Under the pieces are notes generated by a model. It saw only the letters and a program-made list of their open reading frames with translations, searched no databases and had not been told where the DNA came from. This document shows, piece by piece, positions 43,045 through 53,456 of a stretch of DNA of 64,000 bases (position 1 is its first letter; every line of letters begins with the position of its first letter). Source of the DNA: Torymus aiolomorphi (lineage: Eukaryota; Arthropoda; Insecta; Hymenoptera; Torymidae); the NCBI GenBank assembly GCA_036365515.1, contig CM070874.1, forward strand, positions 44,143,083-44,207,082, given 5' to 3'. The position numbers were made by a program, and so were the translations under genes.

Positions 43045-43093
43045 TCCCTAGAGCCTGCCCATCTGACGTACAAATAGTAATGCCGTATTTTTA

Positions 43094-43640
43094 TCTGCAC
43101 TAGCCATAAAACTATTCAATGATTATTTAATAATCTGATGGTTGAGAACTAGAAACTTAATGCACATCCGTATTGTCCTCTTTATGTCTGGTTGTCTTCA
43201 TGAATAATCTTCAGTTTATAGTTCTTTGTCCAATGTGCATTCTGAATGTACCGTCTCCTGAAATAAAAAATGCAGCTGAGATCGCAACTGCACTTGGTGA
43301 TTGCTTTTTTTTACTAGGTCTAGTTCTTCTTGCTTCTAATATTTTCTTCTTCACTAACCGCAAAACTATTTTATAATTATTTAATAATTTGAAGGTTGAA
43401 AACTCTAAACTTAATGCACATTCTTATTGTCCTCTTCATGTCTGATGTCTGATTGTCCCAATGAGTAATCTTCAATTTATACGTCTTTTGTCAAAGCATA
43501 CTCGCATTCTGAATGTACCGTCTTCTCTGAAATAAAAAAACGCACAAAGTATCTATTCGAAAAATATGTAGTTAATTGTCGCAAATGGCAGTCATAGTAG
43601 AAAGTTAAGTAAGTTAGGAAGCTGATGGTTCTACTGCCTA
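43094..43640 (+). repeat. Two tandem ~254-bp 'CACTAGCC' repeat units (left arm of the Penelope palindrome)
   Basis: CACTAGCCATAAAACTATT (43,098) and CACTAACCGCAAAACTATT (43,352) begin successive units that share ACTTAATGCACATCC, TTGTCCTCTTTATGTCTG and CTGAAATAAAAAATGC blocks. The same two units occur inverted at about 47,815-48,364. Small ORFs (43,173 and 43,477) repeat in the mirror arm and are noise. Confidence 0.75.
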
Positions 43641-43680
43641 GGTAGTAATTAAATAAAAACAAAAGTTTTTAAAAAATTTA

Positions 43681-43725
43681 TTCCGACGTTTCGGACGGTT
43701 TATTTCCGTCCCTTTTCAAGGTCTG
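43681..43725 (-). ncRNA. Hammerhead-like motif at the Penelope 3' end (minus copy)
   Basis: On the minus strand: ACCTTGAAAAG, then a six-pair stem GGACGG/CCGTCC closed by AAATAAA, then GAAAC and GTCGGAA. This has the layout of the hammerhead ribozymes found in Penelope terminal repeats: CUGANGA, stem II, GAAA. The first core segment reads TTGAAAA instead of CUGANGA, so activity is uncertain. Confidence 0.45.
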
Positions 43726-43991
43726 TGAAAATACACACGAAATACAAATTTATTAACATAAAAAAAGACACTAAAATTGATAAACACTCGCTTAATAACA
43801 CTTACCAAAAAACTATATATACAAATATAAATAAGTGGACACAATAAGAGACCACTAGTCAAAGTGAGACGGCGCACGCAATTTCCCAGTATTTATTATC
43901 TCTAGAGTATGTATAGGAGGGGTAAGAACTACGAAACACTTTAGCCATAAATACACAATAAGATATGTAAACCTATAATAGTAAGCCTTGT

Positions 43992-46340
43992 TTATATCAA
44001 CTTATTATTATTAATAAAAATTTTATAATCTGACTTCAAAAAATTAGTGTCAAACTGTCTATTCAAACTATTGCATTGGGAATGGATATGTAGCATTTCA
44101 GATAGTAATCTTTTCTGTAAATTAGGCTCTTGATCTAAAATTTTAATATTTTTGAAATCGATTTTATGATTAGTATTCGCTATATGTCCGTGTAAAACTG
44201 ACTTGTCTCTCTTAAATTTACAATCGCTAACATTTTCTTTGCTTCTTACAATCAATTTTCGAGAAGTTTGTCCCACGTACGACGCATCACAATCGCAACA
44301 ATTAATTTTGTATACAACTTGAGATTTTTCATTTTTATGGTATCTATCTTTTCCTAGTCTAATTATATGATTGAATTTATTGGAGATTGAATTAATCATA
44401 ATTAAGTTGTAACACTTACAGATATTTTTTAATTCCGGGTTGATATATTTAATAAATGGGAAAACTAAAATGCTATTAAAATTTATGTTCTTAGAATTAC
44501 AAGTATTTTTATTATTATTTTTAATATGTAATATACGTTTATTGATATGTTTATTAATGAAATCCATAGGATAATCATTCTCCAATAATAAATCTCTAAT
44601 TAGATTAAGATTCTTATCATGGAAGTGTGTATCAGCTAAATTAATACATTTGTCAACTAAAGAACATATTATACCAATCTTATTACTAATCGGGTGGTGA
44701 GAATTAAAATTTAGAAATCTACCAGAAAAAGTTGGTTTCCTATACCAATCCGTGGAAATTTTTTGTTCGTTATGAATAATAAGAAGATCTAGAAAACTTA
44801 TTTTATTGTTGCTTGGTGTCTCGACTGTAAATTGTAAATTCTTATCAAAACTATTAAATAAATTTGCTGTATAATCTATCATGTTCGCAGGAACACATAC
44901 AATAATATCATCAACATATCTATAGTAAAACGGTACAGGAAAGCAAATTTTTGATAAGGCTTGATTTTCTAAGTCTTCCATGACAATATCAGCTAAGATT
45001 GGACTTAAGGGGTTGTCCATGGCAGCTCCAAATATTTGTTTGTAAAAAGTGTGATTAAATACAAAGTAATTGTTGTGTAGGATAAACCTAAGAACATTTA
45101 TGAATTCGCTACAGTTAAGCTCGCAAAGGTTATACAATTGATTCCAACGTTTTTCTATTGAGTCGAAAATTAAATAATCCGCAACATTTGTAAACAAACT
45201 AACAACGTCTAAGCTGATAATGGTATATCCAGCCGGTATAACTATGTTTTCAATTTTTTGTTTTAAGTCTAAACTATTAGTAACGTGTGAATTAGGCCTT
45301 TTTAAATTGTTAAAGAGAAACTTAGCAAGCATTTTGGATAAATAATATGTAGGAGTGTTAATAGTAGAGATTATCGGTCTAACAGGAAAATTGATCTTAT
45401 GTATTTTAACGAGACCGTAAGCTCTGGCTATTGTACATTTATTCGAAATAGGTTGTAATTTTTGAAAAAATGTTATTTGTCTTAGGTTTTTTATAAGTGC
45501 GTCTGTGTTTTTTTCCAAAGAAGGGAGAGGATTTTTCTTAACCATACAATAATATTTAGAGTCAGATAATAAATTAATCATTTTTTCACCGTATTTTCGT
45601 TTATCAATAACAACAGTACTATTTCCTTTATCTGCTCGTGTTACTAAAAGATTATTGTCGTTCTTTAGAAATTCTTTTGTTCTTTTTAAATCGATCTTGA
45701 GCCTTTTATCGAAAAAATCTAAACTAAATTTTTTATTCTGATGTTTACTTAAAATATTCATAATCTTATTTCTTATATTCTTAGACAATTCAGAATCTAC
45801 AGTTTTGTCATTTAAAAAGTATTCTAAGTTTTTTATAATTTCTAAAACATTATTATTCTCTAATTTCTCCGTGAAGTTGAATTTATCACCGAGCCTTAAA
45901 ATGTCAATTACAAACGGAGGTAGTTGGACATTAAAAAGGTTCACTAACCATTTATCATTAGATATATTATGCGAAAGTTCATTGACATGCGTATTGTTGT
46001 GGTTGAGGTCAATAGCCCTTGCGTTATATGAAGTGTCAGATCTATATGTGTTTTTAGTTAAAACTGTATTGTATCTTTGTAAATATAAATTTTCTAATTT
46101 ACTATCGAGTTTCTCTTCAACTTTTTCCATTATAAACATTAGTTTTGTATTATAAAAATGCGTGAACAAGTTAGTCAGATTTGGATTCGTGTGTTTATTT
46201 AATAAGTTCTTAAAGTTCGATATTTTATTTATAAGAAATCTCTTATGGAGGTTTATGTCTGAAATCTCTATATTTAAAATTCTTTTTTCGGTTATTCTAA
46301 TAATTTTTTTCAGACTACGGAGTTCTTTACAAGAATGCAT
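43992..46340 (-). CDS. Penelope-like element protein: reverse transcriptase plus GIY-YIG endonuclease
   Basis: This single 782-codon ORF drives target-primed insertion of a Penelope-like retroelement. The N-terminal ~250 residues are Asn/Lys/Leu-rich. RT motifs follow: TRADKGNSTVVIDK, RPIISTINTPTYYLSKMLA, SLDVVSLFTNV and the catalytic YRYVDDII. The C-terminus has a zinc-like CCDCDAS followed by the GIY-YIG core YVGQTSRKL, with later H and E residues. Length is typical and the frame is unbroken from ATG at 46,340 to the stop. Two positions look off: the usual Gly after AAM in the GAAMxNPLSP motif is Asp here (Gly in the partial plus-strand copy), and the SKEN site is SKEH in that copy. It may therefore be structurally complete but weakened. 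Confidence 0.9.
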   Translation of the reverse strand: MHSCKELRSLKKIIRITEKRILNIEISDINLHKRFLINKISNFKNLLNKHTNPNLTNLFTHFYNTKLMFIMEKVEEKLDSKLENLYLQRYNTVLTKNTYRSDTSYNARAIDLNHNNTHVNELSHNISNDKWLVNLFNVQLPPFVIDILRLGDKFNFTEKLENNNVLEIIKNLEYFLNDKTVDSELSKNIRNKIMNILSKHQNKKFSLDFFDKRLKIDLKRTKEFLKNDNNLLVTRADKGNSTVVIDKRKYGEKMINLLSDSKYYCMVKKNPLPSLEKNTDALIKNLRQITFFQKLQPISNKCTIARAYGLVKIHKINFPVRPIISTINTPTYYLSKMLAKFLFNNLKRPNSHVTNSLDLKQKIENIVIPAGYTIISLDVVSLFTNVADYLIFDSIEKRWNQLYNLCELNCSEFINVLRFILHNNYFVFNHTFYKQIFGAAMDNPLSPILADIVMEDLENQALSKICFPVPFYYRYVDDIIVCVPANMIDYTANLFNSFDKNLQFTVETPSNNKISFLDLLIIHNEQKISTDWYRKPTFSGRFLNFNSHHPISNKIGIICSLVDKCINLADTHFHDKNLNLIRDLLLENDYPMDFINKHINKRILHIKNNNKNTCNSKNINFNSILVFPFIKYINPELKNICKCYNLIMINSISNKFNHIIRLGKDRYHKNEKSQVVYKINCCDCDASYVGQTSRKLIVRSKENVSDCKFKRDKSVLHGHIANTNHKIDFKNIKILDQEPNLQKRLLSEMLHIHSQCNSLNRQFDTNFLKSDYKIFINNNKLI

Positions 46341-46394
46341 CCGAAGATAAGATAAATTTTTAGAACTATTACTAATATGTGTCGGAATTAGATC

Positions 46395-47466
46395 TGTATT
46401 TAATCACACTTTTTACAAACAAATATTTGGAGCTGCCATGGGCAACCCCTTAAGTCCAATCTTAGCTGATATTGTCATGGAAGACTTAGAAAATCAAGCC
46501 TTATCAAAAATTTGCTTTCCTGTACCGTTTTACTATAGATATGTTGATGATATTATTATATGTGTTCCTGCGAACATGATAGATTATACAGCAAATTTAT
46601 TTAATAGTTTTGATAAGAATTTACAATTTACAGTCGAGACACCAAGCAACAATAAAATAAGTTTTCTAGATCTTCTTATTATTCATAACGAACAAAAAAT
46701 TTCCACGGATTGGTATAGGAAACCAACTTTTTCTGGTAGATTTCTAAATTTTAATTCTCACCACCCGATTAGTAATAAGATTGGTATAATATGTTCTTTA
46801 GTTGACAAATGTATTAATTTAGCTGATACACACTTCCATGATAAGAATCTTAATCTAATTAGAGATTTATTATTGGAGAATGATTATCCTATGGATTTCA
46901 TTAATAAACATATCAATAAACGTATATTACATATTAAAAATAATAATAAAAATACTTGTAATTCTAAGAACATAAATTTTAATAGCATTTTAGTTTTCCC
47001 ATTTATTAAATATATCAACCCGGAATTAAAAAATATCTGTAAGTGTTACAACTTAATTATGATTAATTCAATCTCCAATAAATTCAATCATATAATTAGA
47101 CTAGGAAAAGATAGATACCATAAAAATGAAAAATCTCAAGTTGTATACAAAATTAATTGTTGCGATTGTGATGCGTCGTACGTGGGACAAACTTCTCGAA
47201 AATTGATTGTAAGAAGCAAAGAACATGTTAGCGATTGTAAATTTAAGAGAGACAAGTCAGTTTTACACGGACATATAGCGAATACTAATAATAAAATCGA
47301 TTTCAAAAATATTAAAATTTTAGATCAAGAGCCTAATTTACAGAAAAGATTACTATCTGAAATGCTACATATCCATTCCCAATGCAATAGTTTGAATAGA
47401 CAGTTTGACACTAATTTTTTGAAGTCAGATTATAAAATTTTTATTAATAATAATAAGTTGATATAA
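46395..47466 (+). pseudogene. 5'-truncated Penelope-like copy, inverted relative to the full one
   Basis: From 46,395 this repeats the last ~345 codons of the minus-strand ORF (RT motif with YRYVDDII through GIY-YIG), starting within the segment before GAAMGNPLSP. It keeps Gly in AMGNPLSP and His in SKEH but has NTNN where the other copy has NTNH. It has no start of its own other than an internal ATG at 46,438. The 54-bp gap to the start of the other copy (46,341-46,394) gives a head-to-head arrangement. Confidence 0.88.
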
Positions 47467-47735
47467 ACAAGGCTTACTATTATAGGTTTACATATCTTAT
47501 TGTGTATTTATGGCTAAAGTGTTTCGTAGTTCTTACCCCTCCTATACATACTCTAGAGATAATAAATACTGGGAAATTGCGTGCGCCGTCTCACTTTGAC
47601 TAGTGGTCTCTTATTGTGTCCACTTATTTATATTTGTATATATAGTTTTTTGGTAAGTGTTATTAAGCGAGTGTTTATCAATTTTAGTGTCTTTTTTTAT
47701 GTTAATAAACTTGTATTTCGTGTGTATTTTCACAG

Positions 47736-47780
47736 ACCTTGAAAAGGGACGGAAATAAACCGTCCGAAACGTCGGAATAA
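47736..47780 (+). ncRNA. Hammerhead-like motif at the Penelope 3' end (plus copy)
   Basis: Mirror copy of the motif at 43,681-43,725 with the same GGACGG/CCGTCC stem, GAAAC and GTCGGAA. It lies ~270 bp after the ORF stop. Confidence 0.45.
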
Positions 47781-48364
47781 ATTTTTTAAAAACTTTTGTT
47801 TTTATTTAATTACTACCTATGCAGTAGAACCATCAGCTTCCTAACTTACTTAACTTTCTACTATGACTGCCATTTGCGACAATTAACTACATATTTTTCG
47901 AATAGATACTTTGTGCGTTTTTTTATTTCAGAGAAGACGGTACATTCAGAATGCGAGTATGCTTTGACAAAAGACGTATAAATTGAAGATTATTCATTGG
48001 GACAATCAGACATCAGACATGAAGAGGACAATAAGAATGTGCATTAAGTTTAGAGTTTTCAACCTTCAAATTATTAAATAATTATAAAATAGTTTTGCGG
48101 TTAGTGAAGAAGAAAATATTAGAAGCAAGAAGAACTAGACCTAGTAAAAAAAAGCAATCACCAAGTGCAGTTGCGATCTCAGCTGCATTTTTTATTTCAG
48201 GAGACGGTACATTCAGAATGCACATTGGACAAAGAACTATAAACTGAAGATTATTCATGAAGACAACCAGACATAAAGAGGACAATACGGATGTGCATTA
48301 AGTTTTTAGTTCTCAACCATCAGATTATTAAATAATCATTGAATAGTTTTATGGCTAGTGCAGA

Positions 48365-48545
48365 ACTTGCATCTTCCGCCTACTTGGGGTTAAGAACTAT
48401 TTAAATAATTATTTTGCCATGTATGCACATCTGACGCGCTCCCGTACACGCGTTGAACTCGCATCCCCCGCCTACTTGGTGTTAAGAATTATTTAAATAA
48501 TTTGTTTGCCTTGTATTATTGAAATAATTTTTTTGCCGTGTATTA
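48365..48545 (-). repeat. Subfamily B ~92-bp units before P-superfamily copy 1
   Basis: About two units in minus orientation (CCGCCTACTTGGGGTTAAGA, CCCCCGCCTACTTGGTGTTA), matching the array at 58,531-59,180. The inverted Penelope block joins at 48,364. Confidence 0.8.
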
Positions 48546-48700
48546 CACGTCTACGTAACACCCGACTCTAGCTTAAATTCACTCGTCATTTGAACGCGCG
48601 CGCTACGGTGTGTAGCGCGAGTGCCCAATCCGCGACAGTCTCTACTGCGCAGACTCGAAGCTGCCGTCCGACTTCGACTCTCTGATTTGGTATTGATGAA
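48546..48700 (+). promoter_or_regulatory. GC-rich 5' block of P-superfamily copy 1
   Basis: ACACGTCTACGTAACACCCG, GAACGCGCGCGCTACGG and CGCGACAGTCTCTACTGCGC match 59,165-59,310 upstream of copy 2, in the same position between the repeat array and the transposase. It could be the promoter or subterminal binding region. No first coding exon was found here. Confidence 0.55.
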
Positions 48701-50372
48701 GCCCTAGAGCAATTGAATTTTTCAAATTCGGATGATAATTTTGATCACTCGAGAACCACTCGTCAATTATCACCCTCGCTAGAAAAAGTCAACTTTCCTC
48801 CCTAGTTGCACCATGTACTATTTTTAAATTAATTTTAGCAGATGAATTTGTTGTTTTTGACTGAAAGTTATTTTTTTTAATATTATGTTCAAAATCTATT
48901 TTTCAGATTTTTATTTGCTCGGGCATTTTTTTATTTTCCGATGGATTCGGCTCGGTATAGGACTACCCGTTACTTATAATAAAACGAGTATCTGGGCCAA
49001 AATTCGTATGATCTATGAAAAATTTTCTGAGAAAATCCATAAACTTGATTACATACGAACGTACATATATACATACATGATAGAAAATTCACAAATGAAC
49101 TAATTCTTGGCGGAAAATAGTTTTTATACAGTAAATTGCTAGTTTTTGGGGGGTTACAATCTTTACGATTCGGTGACAAGAATAATGCCAACGTTGATAA
49201 AGGCCGATTGAAAAACGTCGCACAGTACCAACCACCTCCTGTATACCGACGTCGCCCTTCGAACAAGACGGCATGAGAGCCGCATTTGAATATCACTCTG
49301 GAGAAAATATAAGGCTCTCTTGAGAAGCGGTCGTGTTTAAAAATTGTTACCTTTTATCTTATCTTCTTCATTTTTTTTTTTTTTTATAAATGTGAAGATC
49401 TCTTTAAAATTATAATAAAAATTGCTTGTTTCATATCGGGAAAATTACAAAAACTGACCGGGAAAAAGAGGGAAAAACACGGGAATTTTTTCTTAAGTCA
49501 GGAGTAAATACCCTGAAATTGTATAAAATCGTTGCGAATCATAGAAAACTGTATTAAAATGCTAGAAACTTTATAAAAGTGAGTCACATATCTACAAACA
49601 ATTGCTTATAACTTTGCAAGTTTTGAAAATTTTCGAATTTTTTATATTGCTATGTCTCCTGAAATTGAACAAAGAATAAAATGAGAGCTTGCAAATTAAA
49701 ATTGGATGAAAAATGAAAAAGAATTATGGGTTTTGTTGATTTCTTTTTCAATTGTCGATATCTTCTTGAATAATATTTAAATTTCTTTGAAAATTTTTTG
49801 TTTGTTTCTTCAAGAATTATTGTTACATTCTATATTGTTTCTCAAATTATAATATGTGAAGTAATCATCGTAAAAATTTTTATATTTATATACATATATA
49901 TCGCTCCGGAACCACCTTAAGCATTTATGTATTTATTTGTAGATATGAATTAACCTATCTTTTCATTTTAGTAAAAGTAGTCTTTTTTATATCTATATTT
50001 TTGAGAATTATTAGGCAATTAATTTTATAAGGTGATGGCTTTGATATAGCTCTTTTTAAAGATTATATATTCCGATAGTTTTGTTAGAGGATCCTTTTCC
50101 TCTCTTATTAACTCGGAGAGGCTCAGGGTTCCGGCTCACGGGTTTTGCTGAAACAAAGCAAGCATTTTTTTTTCAGTATTTCCTTAAATGCAGTTAAAAA
50201 TGTTCATAACTTCAGTTTATCAAAGCGTGAGGGTCTAACTCCGGTTCATTTCATATTTTAACATCTAAAAACAGATCTCAAAGTTTGAGAAAAATCCATG
50301 ATCCGGATCTGAGATACACTCCTTGTAAGACTTAAATTTTCCCTCTATCAATCATATATTTCGTTTACATAG
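48701..50372 (+). other. Probable first intron or insertion in P-superfamily copy 1
   Basis: About 1.65 kb separates the 5' block from the first coding exon, against only ~90 bp in copy 2. It contains no recognised gene; short minus ORFs at 48,970-49,296 have no domain. It ends in the acceptor-like TTTACATAG at 50,364-50,372, which copy 2 shares. Confidence 0.45.
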
Positions 50373-53300
50373 ACAACTAGACTGGATCATTCACTCAGGC
50401 AATAACAATCTTCTTAAATTGGATGACAAACAACTGGAAGCCAAGCGACTTTGCAATGACCATTTTACTGCTGACGATTTTGTGGTCGGTTCTGGTATGA
50501 CAAAATTGAAGAATATAGTTATACCTATTCAAAAGGCTTCAGATACTGATTCGAATGATTCCGGTGACGTTGAAGAACATGATGGCTCTGGAATTGATCT
50601 TCCTCCTACCTCTGAAGACAGATCAGTTATTGATTTAGAAACACCCTTTATAAGAGAAAGAAGTAACAACATGCCACAAAACTTTGTGGGAATTGATTTA
50701 GAAACATCTTCTTTAATAGAAACTAGTCATAACATTCCTCAACACTTGGATGCAGCAGAGCCATCTTGTTCAGGAATGCAAAGCAAGTCGAACTTTGATT
50801 GTGACTCTACCGGAAAATCATTAAATGCAAATGTTCAAACTAAAAAGTATGAAACTTTTGTTCAAAAATTGCAACATGAAATTGCGAGTTTAAAAGAGCA
50901 GTTAAACAAAAAAGATAAACAATGTAAACAAGCACAGTATGTGACTAAAACAATGAGTGTACGAAGAGATGTGTATAAACAAAAGGCTATTCAACTTTCT
51001 AAAGATATTCGTAATAAAGATAAAAAAATTAAAAATCTTGAACGTAAAATTGAAAAATCTAAGGAAGCAGTTTCTTTTTATGACGAGTATTTAAAGCTTA
51101 ATGCAAATGTATTAAACTTTTTTAAAATGCAAATGAATCATGTTAAACTCAGAAAGTGGTCTAATGATGAAAAAGAATTTGCTGTGATTTTATTTTATAA
51201 ATCTCCAAAAGCTTATTGTTATTTGCGTGACCAAAAGAAGTTTGCCTTATCATGTATTAGTTTGATAAGACGATGGATTAATGAACTTGATTTGGAGCCT
51301 GGAAATAACATTAAGTTATTTGAATTGTTAAAAATAAAATCAAGCACAATGACAGTAAAAGAGCGCGAGTGCGTATTAATGTGGGATGAAATGAGCATAA
51401 AAACGTGGTTAGATTACAACCCAAAAAAGGATTTGATTGAAGGTTTCACTGATATGGGAAAGCATGGTCGCAACGCAAATCGTGGTAATCATGTTTTAGT
51501 TTTTATGTTACGAGGTAGGCAAAATGATTGGAGACAGCCTATTTGCTACTATGTTCCCCATAACAGTGTAAATGGAAAGTTATTGCACAAAATCATTTTA
51601 GATGTAATAGATTACGTTGAAGGTACTGGTTATCTATTAAAATCAATGGTATCCGATCAAGGATCGCCAAATCAATCGGCTATAAAAGAATTGGGAATAA
51701 CCAAAAATAAACCATTTCTTGAACGAAACAATCGTGAAATTTTCTTCAATTTTGATGCTCCCCATTTACTTAAATGCCTTCGTAACACTTTTCGCAAACG
51801 TCAATTTGAAATTAATGAGAAACCCATGTCATGGAATGCGATTCGGGAATTAAGAAATCGTGAAAAAGATCTTCCAACTAAATCTGCCCCTAAACTAACA
51901 GACAGACATCTAGATCCTAATGCTTTTCAGTTAATAAACGTTAGTCTTGCGGCTCAAATTTTTAGTAACAGTGTTTCTTCAGCTTTATTAGCAGGCGCGG
52001 TCGCATCAGAAAAACCTTTCATTCATCCCGATTGCATTGCAACAGCAAATTTTATTAAAAAAGTAAACGACCTTTTTGATTGTTTAAATAGTAGAAGTTC
52101 TCGAGATGTTAATCCTTTGCGTCGTCCTTTATCAAAATGAAATCCTCAAGTAGTACAGTATTTGAAAGAGTCCTTGATTTGGATCGAAAAGTGGAAATGC
52201 GTTGATAAAAACGGTAATCTGCCATGCTTTGACGGTTTTTATTTGACGATTAACAGTATACTTTTGCAATGGGAAGATATGGCATCAAACGAGGGAGTAT
52301 ATTTGTTAACGACGCGTTTAAATCAAGATCCGCTAGAAAATTTATTTTCTGTTTTAAGAAGTCGTTCTGGTCACAATCAAAATCCAACTGCGATGCAAGT
52401 GAGGCATAATTTACAGTATAGTATTACTGCAAATTTAACGTCTTCATCGAAATTAACAAACTGCGAACCTGACGAAACAGTAGCGTTACTAGCAATTTGT
52501 ACGAAAAGTACTAAGCTTGATTTACAAGAATCATTAGAAAATATGACCAATCCTGTGCCCGCGTTTACTGAAGACATTGACGATAATACCGATCGTATTA
52601 CTTGTAATTTTCTTGCAAATGACAACAGTATCATCGAAGTAAATGCAAGTAATGAAAATGATGAATTAATTAACGATGATATTGAAGACGTTTGCAGTGA
52701 AATTTCATTCGATGGAGTAAATGAATCTGTTCATTTCGATGAAAATGAAGATACTTTTGTTGAAGAGATGTCTGATTCAGACACAGTTGTAGGTGATGTT
52801 GATGATAATGAATTTCAAGAAGTATCTAATTCATTAAATGAAGGGAGTGAGAATTTGAATAATATAGATAGGAGCTTGTCATCCGAAACTTATGATAAAA
52901 TGAATAGTGTTTTGACAAATTCTCACAATCGCCAAGATTCATGTACTCCTTTACGGGGAGCAATAAAGTATGTTGCTGGATATATAGCTATGAAATGTAT
53001 TTCAAAATTTAATTGTTCTGATTGTAAAGCTTTTTTCACTAGAGTTAATTGTAACATGGAAAGTAACGATGATCTATTACTTTTTTTTTAAAGCGTATAA
53101 AGTATTTAATGTGACCAATGAACTTGGAAATCTTTGAGTCCCTTCTGACGCTTTTTATAGAATCATTATAACAGCTATTGAAACTTTTGATACACTATTT
53201 TCTGAAGTAAGTTACAAGACAGAAGTTAGTAAAGTTTTAATTGATAAAATCACAGCTGAAATTTTTAAATATCATGCACAGTTTTGGATTACTGACGAAC

Positions 53301-53456
53301 CTTGTAAATCGCATCGTGAGGCTGTAATTGTGTTTTTTGTTAGAGTTCATATTTTTAATAAGGTGAAATGGATAAATTATGATTTGCGAGATGCTAAAAG
53401 TTCAAGAAAAAGACATTTTGCTGATAACAAGCCTAATGTTAAGTTGCAGAAATTGA
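50373..53456 (+). pseudogene. P-superfamily (THAP) transposase, copy 1, broken
   Basis: This is homologous to P-element/THAP9 transposases, which cut and paste DNA with a GTP-dependent RNase H-fold core. After the acceptor at 50,372 comes the C-terminal part of a THAP finger (QLDWIIHSGN, then RLCNDHFTADDF), an acidic linker, a Lys/Glu coiled coil (about 50,845-51,085), then the core. Acidic residues lie in MWDEMS (Asp at 51,385), VSDQGSP (Asp at 51,655) and DPLENLF (Glu at 52,336). DAPHLLKCLRN and SGHNQNPTAMQ are family landmarks. A TGA at 52,138-52,140 splits the frame before the Glu. An extra T in the run near 53,085 and a TGA near 53,135 break the tail. The THAP N-terminal exon with the first two Cys was not found. 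Confidence 0.88.

Larger units (their letters stand above)
28699..43076. mobile_element. Possible 14.4-kb MULE-type element with inverted ends (contains the SWIM-PHD transposase gene)
   Basis: The left end reads inward TATTTGTATGACAGATGGGC then ATGATCTAGGGA. The right end, read inward from 43,076, gives TATTTGTACGTCAGATGGGC then AGGCTCTAGGGA, so about 28 of 32 positions agree. The transposase gene starts only about 390 bp from the right end. Copies of the same CACTAGCC repeat lie outside both ends in the same orientation, as expected if an element had inserted in a repeat block. I could not find a convincing 8-11 bp target duplication, and 10 kb of non-coding repeats lie between the left end and the gene, so the unit remains a hypothesis. 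Confidence 0.45.
43094..48364. repeat. 5.3-kb inverted duplication holding two Penelope copies head to head
   Basis: 43,094-45,063 (1,970 bp) is the reverse complement of 46,395-48,364 (1,970 bp), with only a few differences. The 1.33-kb loop between them is the 5' part of the full-length Penelope ORF. The duplication includes both Penelope 3' sequence and the non-Penelope flank (CACTAGCC units). Confidence 0.9.

Noticed and set aside
48565..48700. First THAP exon in the 5' GC-rich block of the P copies
   Set aside because: No ATG or C-x-x-C pattern in any frame that joins to the acceptor at 50,372 or 59,396.
49120..49330. Possible structured RNA or tRNA-derived repeat
   Set aside because: GC-richer block without a recognisable cloverleaf or box A/B; not enough support.
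52060..52160. Cryptic intron that would remove the shared TGA in P copy 1
   Set aside because: A GTAAAC and a TAGTACAG exist, but removal would delete a segment that looks conserved (NDLFDCLNSR) and the donor is poor.
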